This document shows, one piece after another, positions 21,325 to 32,499 of a DNA stretch of 64,000 bases. Origin of the DNA: Tetrastigma voinierianum (taxonomy: Eukaryota; Streptophyta; Magnoliopsida; Vitales; Vitaceae); NCBI GenBank assembly GCA_016808115.1, contig JAEQBH010000646.1:2108001-2172000 (forward strand), written 5' to 3'. Position numbers and translations under genes: made by a program. Below the pieces are notes generated by a model. The model saw only the letters and a program-made list of their open reading frames with translations. It had not been told where the DNA came from and ran no database searches. Position 1 is the first letter of the stretch. The number at the start of each line of letters is the position of its first letter.

Positions 21325-22140
21325 TTACACTAGGGGCTTATTTTTAGCTGGTTCTTTACAGGGTTCAGAAGGTCCTTCTTTATCTGGATTTGGATTTAAG
21401 AAGGGTAGTACTGGATTTGTTTCTCCTAAAGGGACTACTGTGTATGGCACACAATCTGAGATCCTGATTTGTGGCAATGACACTTTCTTTTTGCTTGAGA
21501 CTATCTTCATAGCCAAGTCCAAAATTTTTGCATTACTCTCTGTCAGTTCTCTTTGCCTTTTAGACAATGACTCAAGGAGTGCTTTGTTGTTGACTTACTC
21601 ATAAGTCATTAGTCGAAAACTTTGCTTGCAGTGTGCCATACTATTCAACCAGTACTGGTCTCTTTTTTCTAATTCAGCTCTCCATTCTTCATCTCTTTTC
21701 TTTAAGGCTTCTTCTAGATTCTGGTCCCTTCTTCTGAGCTCTGCCTCCATGTACTCATCCCTGAGTTATAGTTGGAGCTTTAGCTGGTTGTCCCTTTCTT
21801 TCATCTCCTGTTTCATGGATTTTAGCACCTCCATCAGTTCTACATTGTTACATTGGTGCCCTGACCTTCCAACTTGTTCCTGATGGATTTGTCTCAAATC
21901 TGAGGGTGCATTCAAGATGGGGCTTGGGCTTCCCTAAAGCTCTTGCTGCCTTTAGGCTGGACTCTCCCATTGTGCTGGCTCGTGGCACCTGTTAGGCCCC
22001 CTTTCTTCTTCCACCTCTTTCTCTTTCCCCTTTCCTCTATTCTTTAAACCTTTAGTCACTCCTATCAATGTAAGAGGGGATGCCCTGGGGTATGTTTCTT
22101 CTTGTCCCCATTCTACCTCAACTCCCCCAAGAAGGCATAG
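21325..22140 (-). pseudogene. Coiled-coil ORF of Element 3 (unknown function)
   Basis: Minus-strand frames from about 21860 read a highly charged heptad-rich protein: VELMEVLKSMKQEMKERDNQ, then AELRRRDQNLEEALKKRDEE, WRAELEKRDQYWLNSM, and after one stop LLESLSKRQRELTESNAKIL and KKKVSLPQIRISDCVPYTVV. The repeated RRDQ/KRDEE/KRDQ blocks strongly suggest a long coiled coil. Two in-frame stops (near 21770 and 21600) break it; one sits where Gln would be natural (CAA to TAA). I do not recognise a named domain. It lies where Athila-type elements keep ORF2, between pol and the 3' LTR. It could be a structural or accessory protein. Confidence 0.65.
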
Positions 22141-22369
22141 GCTGGTTATAGTGGCTGGGTGTGGAATTAATGAGTAAAAAACTCATTGATTTTTATTCCA
22201 TTTTTCTAACTTGTGTTACAATATAATTGCTAATTTTTATGCAGAAATATGGAAACCTTACCCAATTTATGTTTTGCAGGTTTTTACAGCATAATTGGCA
22301 AATACAACAAAGAATCAAGTAAATGAGACTATATGTGAGTTTAAGTCGACAAACTTTGAGGGTCGCGAT

Positions 22370-23390
22370 TAAAGGACTTAGCAACCAAATAGCTTTTAAG
22401 TCACGACTTGAGTAAGGATGTTACTGCAAGGTCGAAAAAATAAAAAATACTTCGCAACACATTTGTCATATGTCGTGAGAGCAAACAATGAAGATTTAAC
22501 AAAACTTGGTTGCGACAGAAAATCAAGGTCGCGACAAGAAGTGATACTGGGGCCAAGGGAAAGATGTTGCAACAAGAGATAGGATGTTTAGACAGAGAAA
22601 GAGTTTCAAAGAGATCTTGTTGCAACACCGTTCTGTATGTCGCGACACTGAAAGAAGACAACTCTGGTCGCAACAGATAATTGATGTCACGATGAGGAAT
22701 GACTGTTGAATGAAACTGACAAAGTCTCTACCAAGAAATTTGATGTTGCGACAAAATATATAAGTTGAGACACCAGTCAAGGTCGCGACAAGGATTTCAT
22801 GTCGCGACATGAATATGAGCTAAACAGTTAAGGCTTGTTCCAACTAAGTTTGAGCAACTGCGACAAGAGCAAAGGTGAGAAGGGCAACCACCCTATTGCT
22901 ACAAGGAACCAAATAGATCAGCAGTTTTGAGTCGCAACCTGAATGAAGGCAGAAGATAAACAAATGATGTCGCAACATAAAAGGGAAGCTGTGACCAGGA
23001 ATCAAAGTGGTTGGCAACAGAAATGATGTCGCGACATGAAAACTAGGTCGCGACACAGAACTTAGTAAAGGGAAGGATAGCCAGGTCATGACATGGAGTT
23101 GAGGTCGCGACACAAATACTTGGACACTAGAAAAAGTTGTCGCAACAAGAATCATAACTATTGGAAACTGAACTTGGTCACGACAAGACAATTCAAGTCG
23201 TGACTAAAAAATGATGATTTTGAAGAAAAATTCTACGTAAAAGAAGACAACAAGGATTTCCAAGTTGCGACACACAAGAGTTGAAGTCAAAGGTTAGTTG
23301 CGACAAGGAAATTCATGTCGCGACAACCAAATGAAGAAGCTGCAAAGATCGATGTTCTGACATATGACATCGTCGCGACCCACGCCCAAA
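22370..23390 (+). repeat. U3 array of TGTCGCGACA palindromes (Element 5)
   Basis: Nine GTCGCGAC cores (near 22531, 22637, 22787, 22801, 23026, 23047, 23105, 23316, 23371) plus many CpG-decayed variants such as GTTGCGACA and GTCACGAC. Spacing is irregular. The array ends about 170 bp before the TATA box. Same motif and place as in Element 3, in opposite genomic orientation. Confidence 0.85.
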
Positions 23391-23561
23391 ACAAACAAAG
23401 AAGGTTGTGGACAAGTAATCAAGTCACTTACGGCATTCTTTAGCAAGCTCACTGCAACTCAATGATGTTTCTTTAGGTTACTTAATTCGAATGTGCTGAG
23501 TCGGGCCATGGAATTAGGGGAAAAGTCATGAAGCTTTCGAATTGAAACGATTACGGAAATG

Positions 23562-23570
23562 TATAAATAA
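23562..23570 (+). promoter_or_regulatory. Element 5 LTR TATA box
   Basis: TATAAATAA in plus orientation, downstream of the palindrome array and in agreement with the strand of gag and pol. Confidence 0.7.
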
Positions 23571-24968
23571 TGAAACGTGAGAAATGACTCTTAAGACCTA
23601 GATCCTTAGGGGAAGTTGAAGGCTCGCTTGTATATTTTTTTAGAATAGATTGGTTAGTCCATTTTGATTTTTTGTTTAGGATCTGAACAAATAATCTGTT
23701 TTGAATTACGTGTTGGATCCGTCGTTTGATCTTTTCTAAATCTTAGATTAATGAAGTCTAGACAATTTATGGAATTTAGTTCTTTCGAGTTTGTCACAGT
23801 TTTAGCGTTTTTTATGTGCTCCATTCTTGATTGATTCGAGTTTTGAGAGCGCGGCTTCCATTGGAATGGACACATTGTTAGTTATAGTCTTTTACGCAAA
23901 TTAGGAGTTTCTGGTTGGAATTTATTTGATTCGATGTTGTTCTTTAATTGATTTTCCCAATAGTAGTTGGTCCATTTCAAAGTTGGCATCTGATTTCGGA
24001 GGCGCTGCGGTGACACGAGATGGAGATTCCCGAGCTTGGAACATTCGATTTATGGGTATGTTGTTTACTATTGAAGACTTAAGCTTTGAGAATTCACTTG
24101 ATCATTCAATTCACTCATAGTTGATGTTGAAGGGGATTATTTATCAATTTAAATAATAAGAGATTTCACCTTAATCTGATGGAAAGATCTTGATCCTGTG
24201 TTAAAGCGAGATACAATCGAGAAAGGAAAAATCATCGGATCTAAAGGAAGAGTCATCAACATTCGTAGAGGTTTTGATAAACAGACTTGAGGTGCTGAGA
24301 TGCAGTCTTAAGAAATGGGTATGAGTATTGATAAAGAAAAATACTTTCGAATTTTATAAAAAATAATTTTGAATACAAATAGCGATTAAGATCCATGTCT
24401 TTGAAAGAAGCATGGACCTCAATTGAGCGAAATATGAAATCGACTACATTATTAGAGCTGTTTGACAAATCCGGATCAAAAATCGGAATTTGAGAAAATC
24501 AATGGGTCATAATCTGAAATTGAGTAATTTCGCAACATTTTATATGATCATTCATTTCTAGCGGGAATTCAGTTCAATCAGATTTATTATTGTTTCAGTA
24601 CAAATTTTATTTTAATTAGAAATATAATATAGGATTATCTTGTCTTTTAAATTCCAGTTTTCAAACCATTACAAGGATGTGCAAATAGTCTGGATCTTGA
24701 GTAGTTAGGGTAGTTGATTTCTAAATTCTTGTCAATCTTTGAGAGAATGATATCTGAACTTCCATCGATTTTATACTTGTATTTGCCCACTTTACGAGTG
24801 TGGATTGTTTAAACTCATTTATAATTTCTAGAACATAAGACCATTTTCCCTGTGTTTTCAAAACTGCAAACTCGATTTTGGGTCCCTGCAGGGAGGTGTA
24901 AGACTCTAGTGGAGGTATTAAGGTGAGTGGTTTTAGTCTACTCACATTCATAGAAAAACAAGTTTTTA

Positions 24969-24985
24969 TGGCGCCGTTCTTGAGT
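24969..24985 (+). promoter_or_regulatory. Element 5: PBS, tRNA-Asp type
   Basis: TGGCGCCGTT matches the first ten bases of the complement of plant tRNA-Asp; the following bases (CTTGAG instead of GCCGGGG) have decayed. It is preceded by AGTTTTTA as in Element 3. Confidence 0.75.
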
Positions 24986-25499
24986 TTAAAGGATTTGAAT
25001 AAATCAATATTCGTAAAAAATGCTAATTTGGACATTTTCTATTTTATAAAGAAATTTTACAAAAAGCAGTTTTAATTGGTATTGAATAAGCTCTTGATCT
25101 TTGAAGCTTAAAGGATATATGATTTTTTAATACACTATTTCCAATTAATCTCGATATATCTTTATTCGGAGATTTGTTTCTTGAGAAGCTGGAAATCAAG
25201 ATCTGTTTCACTACATACTAGTGCAGGAAAGAACATTGAGAGACTAGGAAGGTCGAGTGCGAAATGACATTATAGCGAGATGAAAGAATAGGTCGAGACA
25301 GTTGAACCAAGAAACCTTGTGAGAAAGGCCTCAATCTGAGAATCTGATAGGATTTAAAACCGATTATTGAAGAATATTAAACGATTAGACCTTTTGCTGC
25401 TATAGAGGCTAACAATTTTAAGTTGAAACCAGCATTGATCACCATGGTGTAACAGAATCAATTTACAGGCCATCTGTGAATCCCTGTGAGCACATGGAA
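24986..25499 (+). other. Element 5: leader and gag N-terminus, unreadable
   Basis: AT-rich sequence between PBS and the first clear gag residues. No open frame with family resemblance is visible. Confidence 0.5.
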
Positions 25500-26887
25500 G
25501 GCGAGATTCCTCGAGGATGACCCGACCACCGTTCAACTAACTTGATGTGAGACTAGAGGTGATCCAAAATTCAAGCTCGCCTTTTTGTAAGAATATTGCA
25601 ACCACATGGTATGAATCATTGTCATCTGGCTCAGTTAATACATGGGAAGAGCTGGTGGAGGCTATATGATTTTTCCCAATCCTCAGCCACGAAGAGAAAG
25701 GGAGATCATTATGTTTCAAGCGGGGAGGATGAAAGCTTATTATCTTGCTTGAGATGAAAAATTTGTTAAAGAGATGTCCTATGCATGGCATAGAACTGAA
25801 GACTCAAATGGACATTGTCTACCACTCACTAAATGATGCCGCTAAGGGCATAATAGATGCAAGTTGTTGTGGGGCATTTAAGAGAAAAAGTGCAGAGGAA
25901 GCAAAGCAGCTGGTAGAAGACCTGGCTAAATGCAACATGAAAGCTCCATTTGAATCTTCAGGGAGCAACAAGAAAACAAAGGGGAGTGGGCTCATTGAGC
26001 TCAATAAGTAAACTATACTCTGGAAGCAAAACTTACTGGTGCAATCCATGCCTGAGTTGGAATCAAGAAGAATGCGCACACTCATAGAGTGGAGTAGTGG
26101 AAAGAGATGGAATCAGAAGAAGTGTTGAGGGACTAATTGATGAGGATCCCTATCAAATTGAGGAGGTTAATTATTTGAATGAACAGAGAAGCTACCATTT
26201 CAAGTCTAACCCCAACTTGCCTACACACTACACACCAACATTGAGGGGCCATGAGAACTTCTCATATGGTGGAGGGCATCCACGAGGCTGGAGCGTAGGC
26301 GGGTTTTTCGTAAGGATATAATCTAAACTAGGCTCCGTACAGCGACAGCAACAAGGAGAGAATAGAAATGAATATTGGGATTCTGAAAGGGACTTGAGGC
26401 CTTTGAGGGCAGATGTTGCAGTTCATGGGGACAACAAATTCTTTTTGCTGAAACCTCTGTGAATAGAAATTTGGGTTGGGACTTTTAAATCCAACACCTG
26501 AGAATTTTCAATGGCTCTTAATGCTTTACTCGAGAACTTGGAAACACGGAGTTGGGCGGGTGGCCTCGACCTTGACCAGACTAGGATGCTTTCTATTGAC
26601 ACCCGAGAAGAATAGGGATTGTATTCTTGATCCAGACGAGGAGTAGTAAGGAATTGGTAGCGTAGCATAAAAGAAAGAAAATTTGAAGCGAAAAAGGGAA
26701 AAGCTGGAAGAGAGAGAATAGAAAAGTGGTTCAAGTTCTTGTAAGAAAGCTGGGAATGAAGTCTAAGTAGTAGCTTGAGAAAAACTGTGAACAACAACAG
26801 AAAGAAAAGGTTCAAGCCTACACACCTGCAGTTCCTTTCCCATAAAGACTTCAGAAGGCAAAGAAGGAGGAACAATTTTCTAAATTC
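25500..26887 (+). pseudogene. Element 5: Athila-type gag
   Basis: Around 25590-25740 the frames read TWYESLSSGSVNTWEELVEA and, after a stop, KNLLKRCPMHGIELKTQMDI with DASCCGAFKRKSAEEAKQLV (25745-25960), the gag domain typical of Athila. Further on, EEVNYLNEQRSYHFKSNPNL (26160-26220) and HENFSYGGG match the proline/asparagine-rich C-terminal part. A final segment to 26887 has several stops. The gene needs at least four frame changes. Confidence 0.85.
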
Positions 26888-27370
26888 TTGGAGATTTTCA
26901 AGAAGATAGAAATTAGCATTCCCTTTGCAGATGCTATCACTCAAATGCCAAACTATGCCAAATTCCTAAAGGATATACTGAGCAAAAAGAATAAAATTGC
27001 TGAGGAAAGAGTGGTGAGCTTGACTGCAACATGTAGTGCAGTTCTTCAGAAGAGTCTACCAGCTAAGATGAAAGACACTGGAAGCTTTACCATTCCATGC
27101 ACTACTGGGAAATATGAATTCAAACAAGCTTTGTGTGACTCAAGTGCCAACATTAATTTGATACCCTTATCAGTTGTACAAAGGTTGAGTTTGGGAGATT
27201 ACTCGCCGGCAGGTACACTTTGTAAATGGTTGATAGGTGATGGCACAACCAGAGAAGGAGTCCTTGAGGATATCTTGGTGAGAATTAGGAAATTCGACTT
27301 CTATGGATTTTATTGTCATGAAAATGGAAGAGGACTGCAGTTCTATGTTGATAGAGCAGACCTTTCTTAA
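26888..27370 (+). pseudogene. Element 5: protease region with altered active site
   Basis: One open frame: IPFADAITQMPNYAKFLKDI, then ATCSAVLQKSLPAKMKDTGS, FTIPCTTGKYEFKQALCDSS and ANINLIPLSVVQRLSLGDYS, ending in GVLEDILVRIRKFDF. Family members usually have a D-L-G-A-S core; here it is D-S-S-A-N, with the glycine replaced. The frame is otherwise uninterrupted, so the loss is by point change. A working copy would cut the gag-pol polyprotein. Confidence 0.88.
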
Positions 27371-27746
27371 TAGCTGGAGTTTCTCGATCGATGTCTGAGA
27401 AGTTTGAAACACCACGAGAGTCGCGGGAAATGGCGGTCTTGACCTCGACAAAGCCTAGCCTGGAGTTTGATGTTGATGAGGAAATTTATATGGTTGTAGA
27501 TAACATTAGTCCCATCAATCCTGAATTGAACTCTGATTGTAACATTCAACATTCTATCAATGAAAATGAGATGAATTTCCAGTATCTTAAGAGTGTTGAT
27601 TATGAATTGTTGCATTCAGTTCTATCCTCTAACAGTCTTGAGTTTGAATGAAACGATAAAGGAATTCATGCGACGGAAAAGAAAGCAATGAGCAAAACTA
27701 ATACGAAGGGTTAATATTGGAAAAGAATTGCCTAGTCATCTGAAAT
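27371..27746 (+). pseudogene. Element 5: protease-to-RT linker
   Basis: Acidic linker with SLEFDVDEEIYMVVDNISP (27450-27510), then frame-broken sequence with an RKESNE-like basic stretch near 27665. This matches the linker position seen in the other Athila-type copies. Confidence 0.65.
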
Positions 27747-28480
27747 ATGCTTTGCAGAACCCCGAAAAGGCAAAACCCGATGATTATATCACTTGCATTG
27801 ACTGAGAATGAAGAACATAAGCTATTAAAGATTCTAAGGAAATACAAGGAAGCAATTGCTTGGTCAATTGAAGATCTCAAAGATATCAGTCCTTCTATTT
27901 ACATGCACAAAATTATGCTAGAAGATAATGCAAAGACTTCAATTGAACACCAAAGAAGGCTGAATCCAATAATGAAGGATGTTGTAAGGAAGGAAGTGCT
28001 GAAATGGTTAAATGTAGGTTTTATTTATGCAATATCAGACAGCCCTTGGGTGAGCCCAGTTCATGTGGTTCCTAAGAAAGGTGGATTCATTGTGATCAAG
28101 AATGAAAGGAATGAACTAATTCCTACAAGAACTATGACAGGATGGAGGGTGTGCATAGATTACAGAAAATTAAATACTGCAACTAGGAAAGATCATTTTC
28201 CTCTACCTTTCATTGATCATATGTTGGATAGACTGTTAGGACACCCTCACTTCTGTTTTCTTAATGGGTATTCTGGATATAACCAAATTGCTATTGCACT
28301 TGAGGACCAGGAGAAAACCACTTTCACATGCCTCTATGGTACTTTTGCTTTTAGAAGAATGCCATTTGGGCTATGCAATGCTTCTGTTACATTTCAAAGC
28401 TGCATGATGTCTATGTTCTCAGACCTGGCAGATGAGGTTATGGAGATATTCATGGATAACTTCACAGTCTATGGATCTAG
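27747..28480 (+). pseudogene. Element 5: reverse transcriptase, N-terminal part
   Basis: A single open frame with QRRLNPIMKDVVRKEVLKWL, SPWVSPVHVVPKKGG, TGWRVCIDYRKLNTATRKDH, FLNGYSGYNQIAIALEDQEK, TFAFRRMPFGLCNASVTFQS and MEIFMDNFTVYGSS. Both catalytic sites carry Asp to Asn changes: FLNGYSG for FLDGYSG (codon at 28263) and FMDN for FMDD (28458). The frame is cut at 28480 by Element 6 and resumes at 62304 after the TCTAG duplication. Confidence 0.93.
28476..28480. other. Element 6 target-site duplication, left copy
   Basis: TCTAG before the LTR start TGCTTCATC; repeated at 62304-62308, where the RT frame of Element 5 continues with FDQCLQNL. This proves that the whole block 28481-62303 is one insertion event plus later insertions. 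Confidence 0.9.
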
Positions 28481-29366
28481 TGCTTCATCTATTCTGTGTT
28501 CTGAAATTATTCCCAAGCGTAAGGCCGATGTCGTCGAAGCATTATATCTTGTGGGAGTCAGCGAGGCCATTTCCACGAGTAATGGTTTCTAAATGATCAT
28601 AGGAATTTGTTATCCAATGAATGTGTGATTAAATTAAAATTTGGGGGGTTTTGATTGATTGATTGAGTAACCGATTGACTTAAACTATTTTAAAACGAGA
28701 AGAGTGAATGATAGGATCCTTAGGTTTTACGCTGCTTTGACTAGGTAACATGACTCTCAACTTTACAATCTCATCTAGGAGCCATTGATGAACGGTCTTC
28801 AACGGGGGATATAACTTTAAAATTTTTTGTAAGACAAAGAATAATTGAGCAATAAAAAACTCTTGCTTGGACTCTTAGTCTACATTTGCGATCAAGCACA
28901 ACGTGTACCAAGAGTCTCTCGTTCACACGTTGTCAAGAAGATGCCAAACTAAGGTTTTATAAGAGTTTTCCACGATATTATTCGTCTGAATCCATTGAAG
29001 CACAAAAGAAGGATTGAGGGCTGTTACTTTGAAGGAGGTGAGTTTCCATCGTTAAAACCCTATCATGGAGGCTTAGAACTCCATTAAAACTGAGAATTGA
29101 TTCATAATTGCTGGAACAATAATCGTAAATGTGAATTGAGAAATAACACTTCAATTACAAGGTTGAGATATAAAAAATGCAAAATCTCTCAAAGAATACC
29201 AAGTTATAAAAACCAACTAAAAGATTACAAATACTCAAAAACTTAGAATCATAAAGGAAACTTAGCTTACTTCTATATAAAGGAACCTAGAAAAATATGA
29301 GAAACACTCCCTGAGTTAGAGCTAAAGCCAGTAGAATAGAACTCCCCTAATTACGCCTAAAGTGGG

Positions 29367-29374
29367 CTTAAATA
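29367..29374 (-). promoter_or_regulatory. Element 6 3' LTR TATA box (TATTTAAG)
   Basis: TATTTAAG on the minus strand followed by CCCACTTTAGG; conserved at 61852-61859 in the other LTR. Confidence 0.6.
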
Positions 29375-29459
29375 CAATCCTCATTAGTGATCTCGAAGTG
29401 GTGTCGAAGAAGCGTACGCCTGCAAGATTGAAATTCCACTCAAATCCTGCAAAGATCGC

Positions 29460-29600
29460 ATGTTGTTACCGGTACCATTTAGTGTGGTACGATTGCAAAA
29501 GTCTTGGTACTCCGGCCTTTGGGTGCTATGCGGTCGATGTGAATCTTGGTACCACTACTCTGCATGTGGGTACCCGGTGCAGTCAATGGAACGGTACACT
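29460..29600 (-). repeat. U3 palindromes of GGTACCGGTACC type (Element 6, 3' LTR)
   Basis: TTACCGGTACCA at about 29466, then GGTACxATTG, TTGGTACTCCGG, TTGGTACCACTA, GGGTACCCGGTGC and CGGTACACTACC within 140 bp, all built on GTACC half-sites. The zone ends about 90 bp from the TATTTAAG box. Confidence 0.75.
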
Positions 29601-29848
29601 ACCTCCACGACTGCCGCTTCACTTGACGCCCCGGGGCCTCAGGCAACATCTGTGTCGGCTGATGATGATTCTGAGGTTGTCCTCTAGAACGAATCGCTTG
29701 AAAATGTACATAGGACATCGAACAACACACTACACTTGTAAAAGCAGTGAGAAAAGGGTCAAAAGCATCTATTCTACACAAAATGAAAACAAAACATGGG
29801 TTAGGGAGCTTCAAACCCTATATAATTGTAACTTTTATGTATCGACAC

Positions 29849-31333
29849 ACTGACTACCACATCTTACTAAGTCCTGATTTTGAGCCCAGCAACGCCCTAC
29901 TAGACTATGAGGCTCAAATAAGTGCGCTAAGGAGTAGTCAAGCATTGCAAGATTCCCAAAAGAGAAAATATGAACATAGTGCTATAACCTAACAAGTATG
30001 CAACCAATTGAACTTAAATGAGCACCAACAGTCCCAAACATTGGTAAATAACAAGAAGCTGTTACAAAGCAAAGATCGCCAGCCACGAGATCATAGATAC
30101 GAAATAAGGCTACAATGAAATCCTGCTTGGAATGAACTTCATTAAAGCGTAAAATTTGCCATAACCGAAACAAGCTAACATGCATGAAGTCAATAGGAAC
30201 ACCCTGCACTATTAAATCAAAAGGTCTTTTAAACATGGCAGCCATGGATTCTGAAACAAAATGGGTGTTGGCATGAAAGCGAGTGAGGTCTCTACCCAAT
30301 TGCCAACACCACCTATTCTAACTAATACTCACCACCTCTCTTGCCTCCTCCCTCTCGGTAGGGAGAATGCATCCTCATCTACACGGTCGTCGGCTCGCGG
30401 GAATCCCCCGGTCAATCGGGAGGAAGGTGTCTCGGCCAACCGACGGAGCTCTCCTCGTAGGATGTGACTCTCCAAACAGGACCACGTGGTCCAAGCCCGG
30501 TCACTGCTTCTGGATCTGTAAGCCATCAGCACGAGTTCAAACCATCTTCTTTAAAGGAGATGTACTCGTCAGCCCGAGCCAGGTGATGATGATGACTGGC
30601 CCAATAGCCAGGAGGGGTGCTAAGCGAGCCTTGTGAGTGGCTAGGCTTTTGCTTATGTTTGTTTATGATGGGCCCAGCCCTACACGAACTTTTTCTCTGC
30701 AGAGCCCTTATCCAGTAGCTTCCACCAAATTTGTAACTAAGGTTGGGAAGGGGATGTGCCAGTTCTCATTTGGGGACCTCAAAAATCCCTCCTGATACAC
30801 CATATTACCAAAGCATAGTTAATAATTTTCCATTCATTTACCTCATCTGAAAGTGATTTCTTCCTTCTTCAAATACTTCTCCTTTCCCTTATTTGATCCT
30901 TATTATGAATGACCTTATTCATTAATGCATACTCAGGCTTTAATTTCCCCGAGGTTAACTCCTTATACACAAAACCCCCCATGGGCACTGGGTTGGGCAC
31001 ATGGTATTTGCAAATAGATTAGTATCAAACTCTTGCCCCAGTGGGTAAGGCTATTATGTGTGGCGGGCGATCAAATCACGACAATCTAGCTATCGAGTCC
31101 AAAGTGACCATTAGTTGCTTCCAATTTGTAGTCTCGAAAGGGAATCCATATTCACATTATCTCTCAAGTTGGAATAAAAAATTCCTAACAATGTTTGGCG
31201 AGATAGCCTTTTACTTCCCTCTATTAGAAAAATTGCAAATTACGATCCTCAATAACAGCACAGATAAGGGTGAGAGTAAACGGCGTTTCAATTTTCATTC
31301 CTGTAGCTCACGTTAAATCTCGTCTTTATTTAT
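29849..31333 (-). pseudogene. Element 6: ORF2 C-terminal part and 3' region
   Basis: Minus-strand frames near 31260-31090 give fragments like LAKHC-EFF and RDYKLEATNGHFGLDS, which resemble the middle of the Athila ORF2, with many stops. A GC-richer part at 30330-30560 reads basic, Arg-rich frames, and 30299-29982 is open (MGRDLTRFHANTHFV...). I cannot assign a domain to the last frame. The region continues ORF2 from 43777-44258, from which it was split by Element 7. No clear polypurine tract is seen beside the LTR. Confidence 0.5.
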
Positions 31334-31715
31334 TGATCATTAATTACTTGAATAGTACTTCTATTTTGAGCCACATTTTATTGCGGGTTTTGAGCACTTT
31401 TTGTGTATTGTCGATCCTAATTAACCCGATTCAGCACGTGAGTCCTTGTTATGCTATTGATGCAGCTTTTTTGGCAATTTTCATAGTTTTGCAAGCTAAT
31501 CATGCAAAGTTTTGAGTGCTTCGATGACGGCAAATCGAAGCAGCTAGGATTGAACTTCCGGGGCTGGTCGAAGCGAAGAGAAGTGGAGCAAAGATGGGAA
31601 GCGTGTCCCTCTCTTCTACTTTACGCTCCTTTCCTTCGGCAGGCTGCGGCTCGAGTTCAGCAGTGACTATGACGGCTGAAACTGGCATGTTCTTTTAAAC
31701 TGCAAAGCCTCCTAA
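31334..31715 (+). repeat. Element 7: 5' LTR, first part (U3)
   Basis: GGTTTTGAGCACTTTTTGTG, AATTAACCCGATT, GTCCTTGTTATGCTA, TTTGGCAATTTT and GATTGAACTTCCGGGG align in order with 42401-42640 in the 3' LTR. Similarity stops near 31690-31720, where Element 8 begins. The missing rest of the LTR is at 40914. Confidence 0.75.
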
Positions 31716-31819
31716 GCGTCGATCTTATAACAGGTGCTCAATGTGCATCAGCTCGGTCTTCCACACAAAAAGTGATCCGCCCCACAATAAGCAGAGCTCA
31801 CTCTTGACTAGGCATATCA
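31716..31819 (-). repeat. Element 8: stub of 3' LTR
   Basis: On the minus strand it starts TGATATGCCTAGTC at 31819 and keeps GAGCTCTGCTTATTGTGG and CACTTTTTGTGT, which align with the first 70 bases of the same LTR family. Only about 100 bp remain, and it abuts the oppositely oriented U3 of Element 7. Confidence 0.7.
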
Positions 31820-31833
31820 CTCCCCAGACACAT
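31820..31833 (-). promoter_or_regulatory. Element 8: polypurine tract
   Basis: Minus strand AAATGTGTCTGGGGAG directly before the LTR start TGATATG. The matching tracts in Elements 7 and 9 are more G-rich (GGTTGGGGGGAG and GTTGGGGGGTG). Confidence 0.7.
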
Positions 31834-32499
31834 TTGCTGGTCCCTTAGCAATGAAAGAAAGAAAGAACAACAAAGCAATAACAAAAATTTAAGTTCTGAA
31901 ATGGTATTTCCAAAGTATGTGGATGAGTAATGCACAACCTCAGTAAGGGAATTGCAGGCCACCTTGATAACCATCTCGAGAGAGTGAGTGCCATACAGAA
32001 TCTAGCATCATAAGAGTTTCCTTCTCTAGAGAATCAACCTACAACTTCCACTAAAACCTAAGTGTTTATATGATTAGTTTTCAACGTAAGCACATGGCCT
32101 CCCAGAGCAGGCACTACCACAACTGTGAGGCACTAATGCGACCTAAATAGATCCAAGTTGATCTTATTCACAATTCTTTCTGTGTGTAGGGTGCGGTGCT
32201 AAAGAATCGACCACCAAAGTCATTGCAATGGGGATCACGACTCGACCCGATGAAGGTTTAGGGCATCAAGTCGCCAGGATGTTTCAACCCTGAAACTCTT
32301 TAGGTTTCTCCCGGACTTGAATGACTTGAGACTCTAGCACCTCTGACTTGCTAAAGCTGCCCATCCACCCAGCATAACGAGCAACTAAGTCGAGGTGACT
32401 CCCGACCGAGTTAGTTTTTAGGGCACCAGGCTTTAAAGACTTTCGCCATATACCCCTCGGACCGTACTCGGGTTCCAAGACAAAGCGTCACAATTTTTC
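31834..32499 (-). other. Element 8: 3' internal module with paired motif
   Basis: Non-coding region shared with Element 9 (52110-52790) and Element 7 (41823-42390). It contains two copies of a motif close to GGTTTAGGGCATCAAG at about 32252 and 32413, about 160 bp apart, each preceded by GACTC..GACC. It also holds a stretch of AAAGAAAGAAAGAACAACAA near the tract. Confidence 0.7.

Larger units (their letters stand above)
22169..24960 (+). repeat. Element 5: 5' LTR
   Basis: Starts TAATGAGT, probably TGATGAGT with one G to A change, aligned to the Element 3 LTR start, and ends GAAAAACA before AGTTTTTATGGCGCC, as in Element 3 where the PBS is preceded by AGTTTTT. It is about 2.79 kb. U3 holds the TGTCGCGACA array (22370-23390), then TATAAATAA at 23562, then R/U5. 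No coding sequence is supported. The partner 3' LTR should lie beyond 64000. Confidence 0.8.
28481..29848 (-). repeat. Element 6: 3' LTR
   Basis: TGCTTCATC at the left end; the right end lies near 29848 in TATGTATCGACACA. It matches 60977-62303 throughout, for example GATTGATTGATTGAGTAACC and GGATCCTTAGGTTTT. The minus-strand promoter TATTTAAG is at 29367-29374, with the GGTACC palindrome zone at 29460-29600 upstream of it. The right end is uncertain by a few bases because the terminal dinucleotides differ between copies. Confidence 0.9.
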
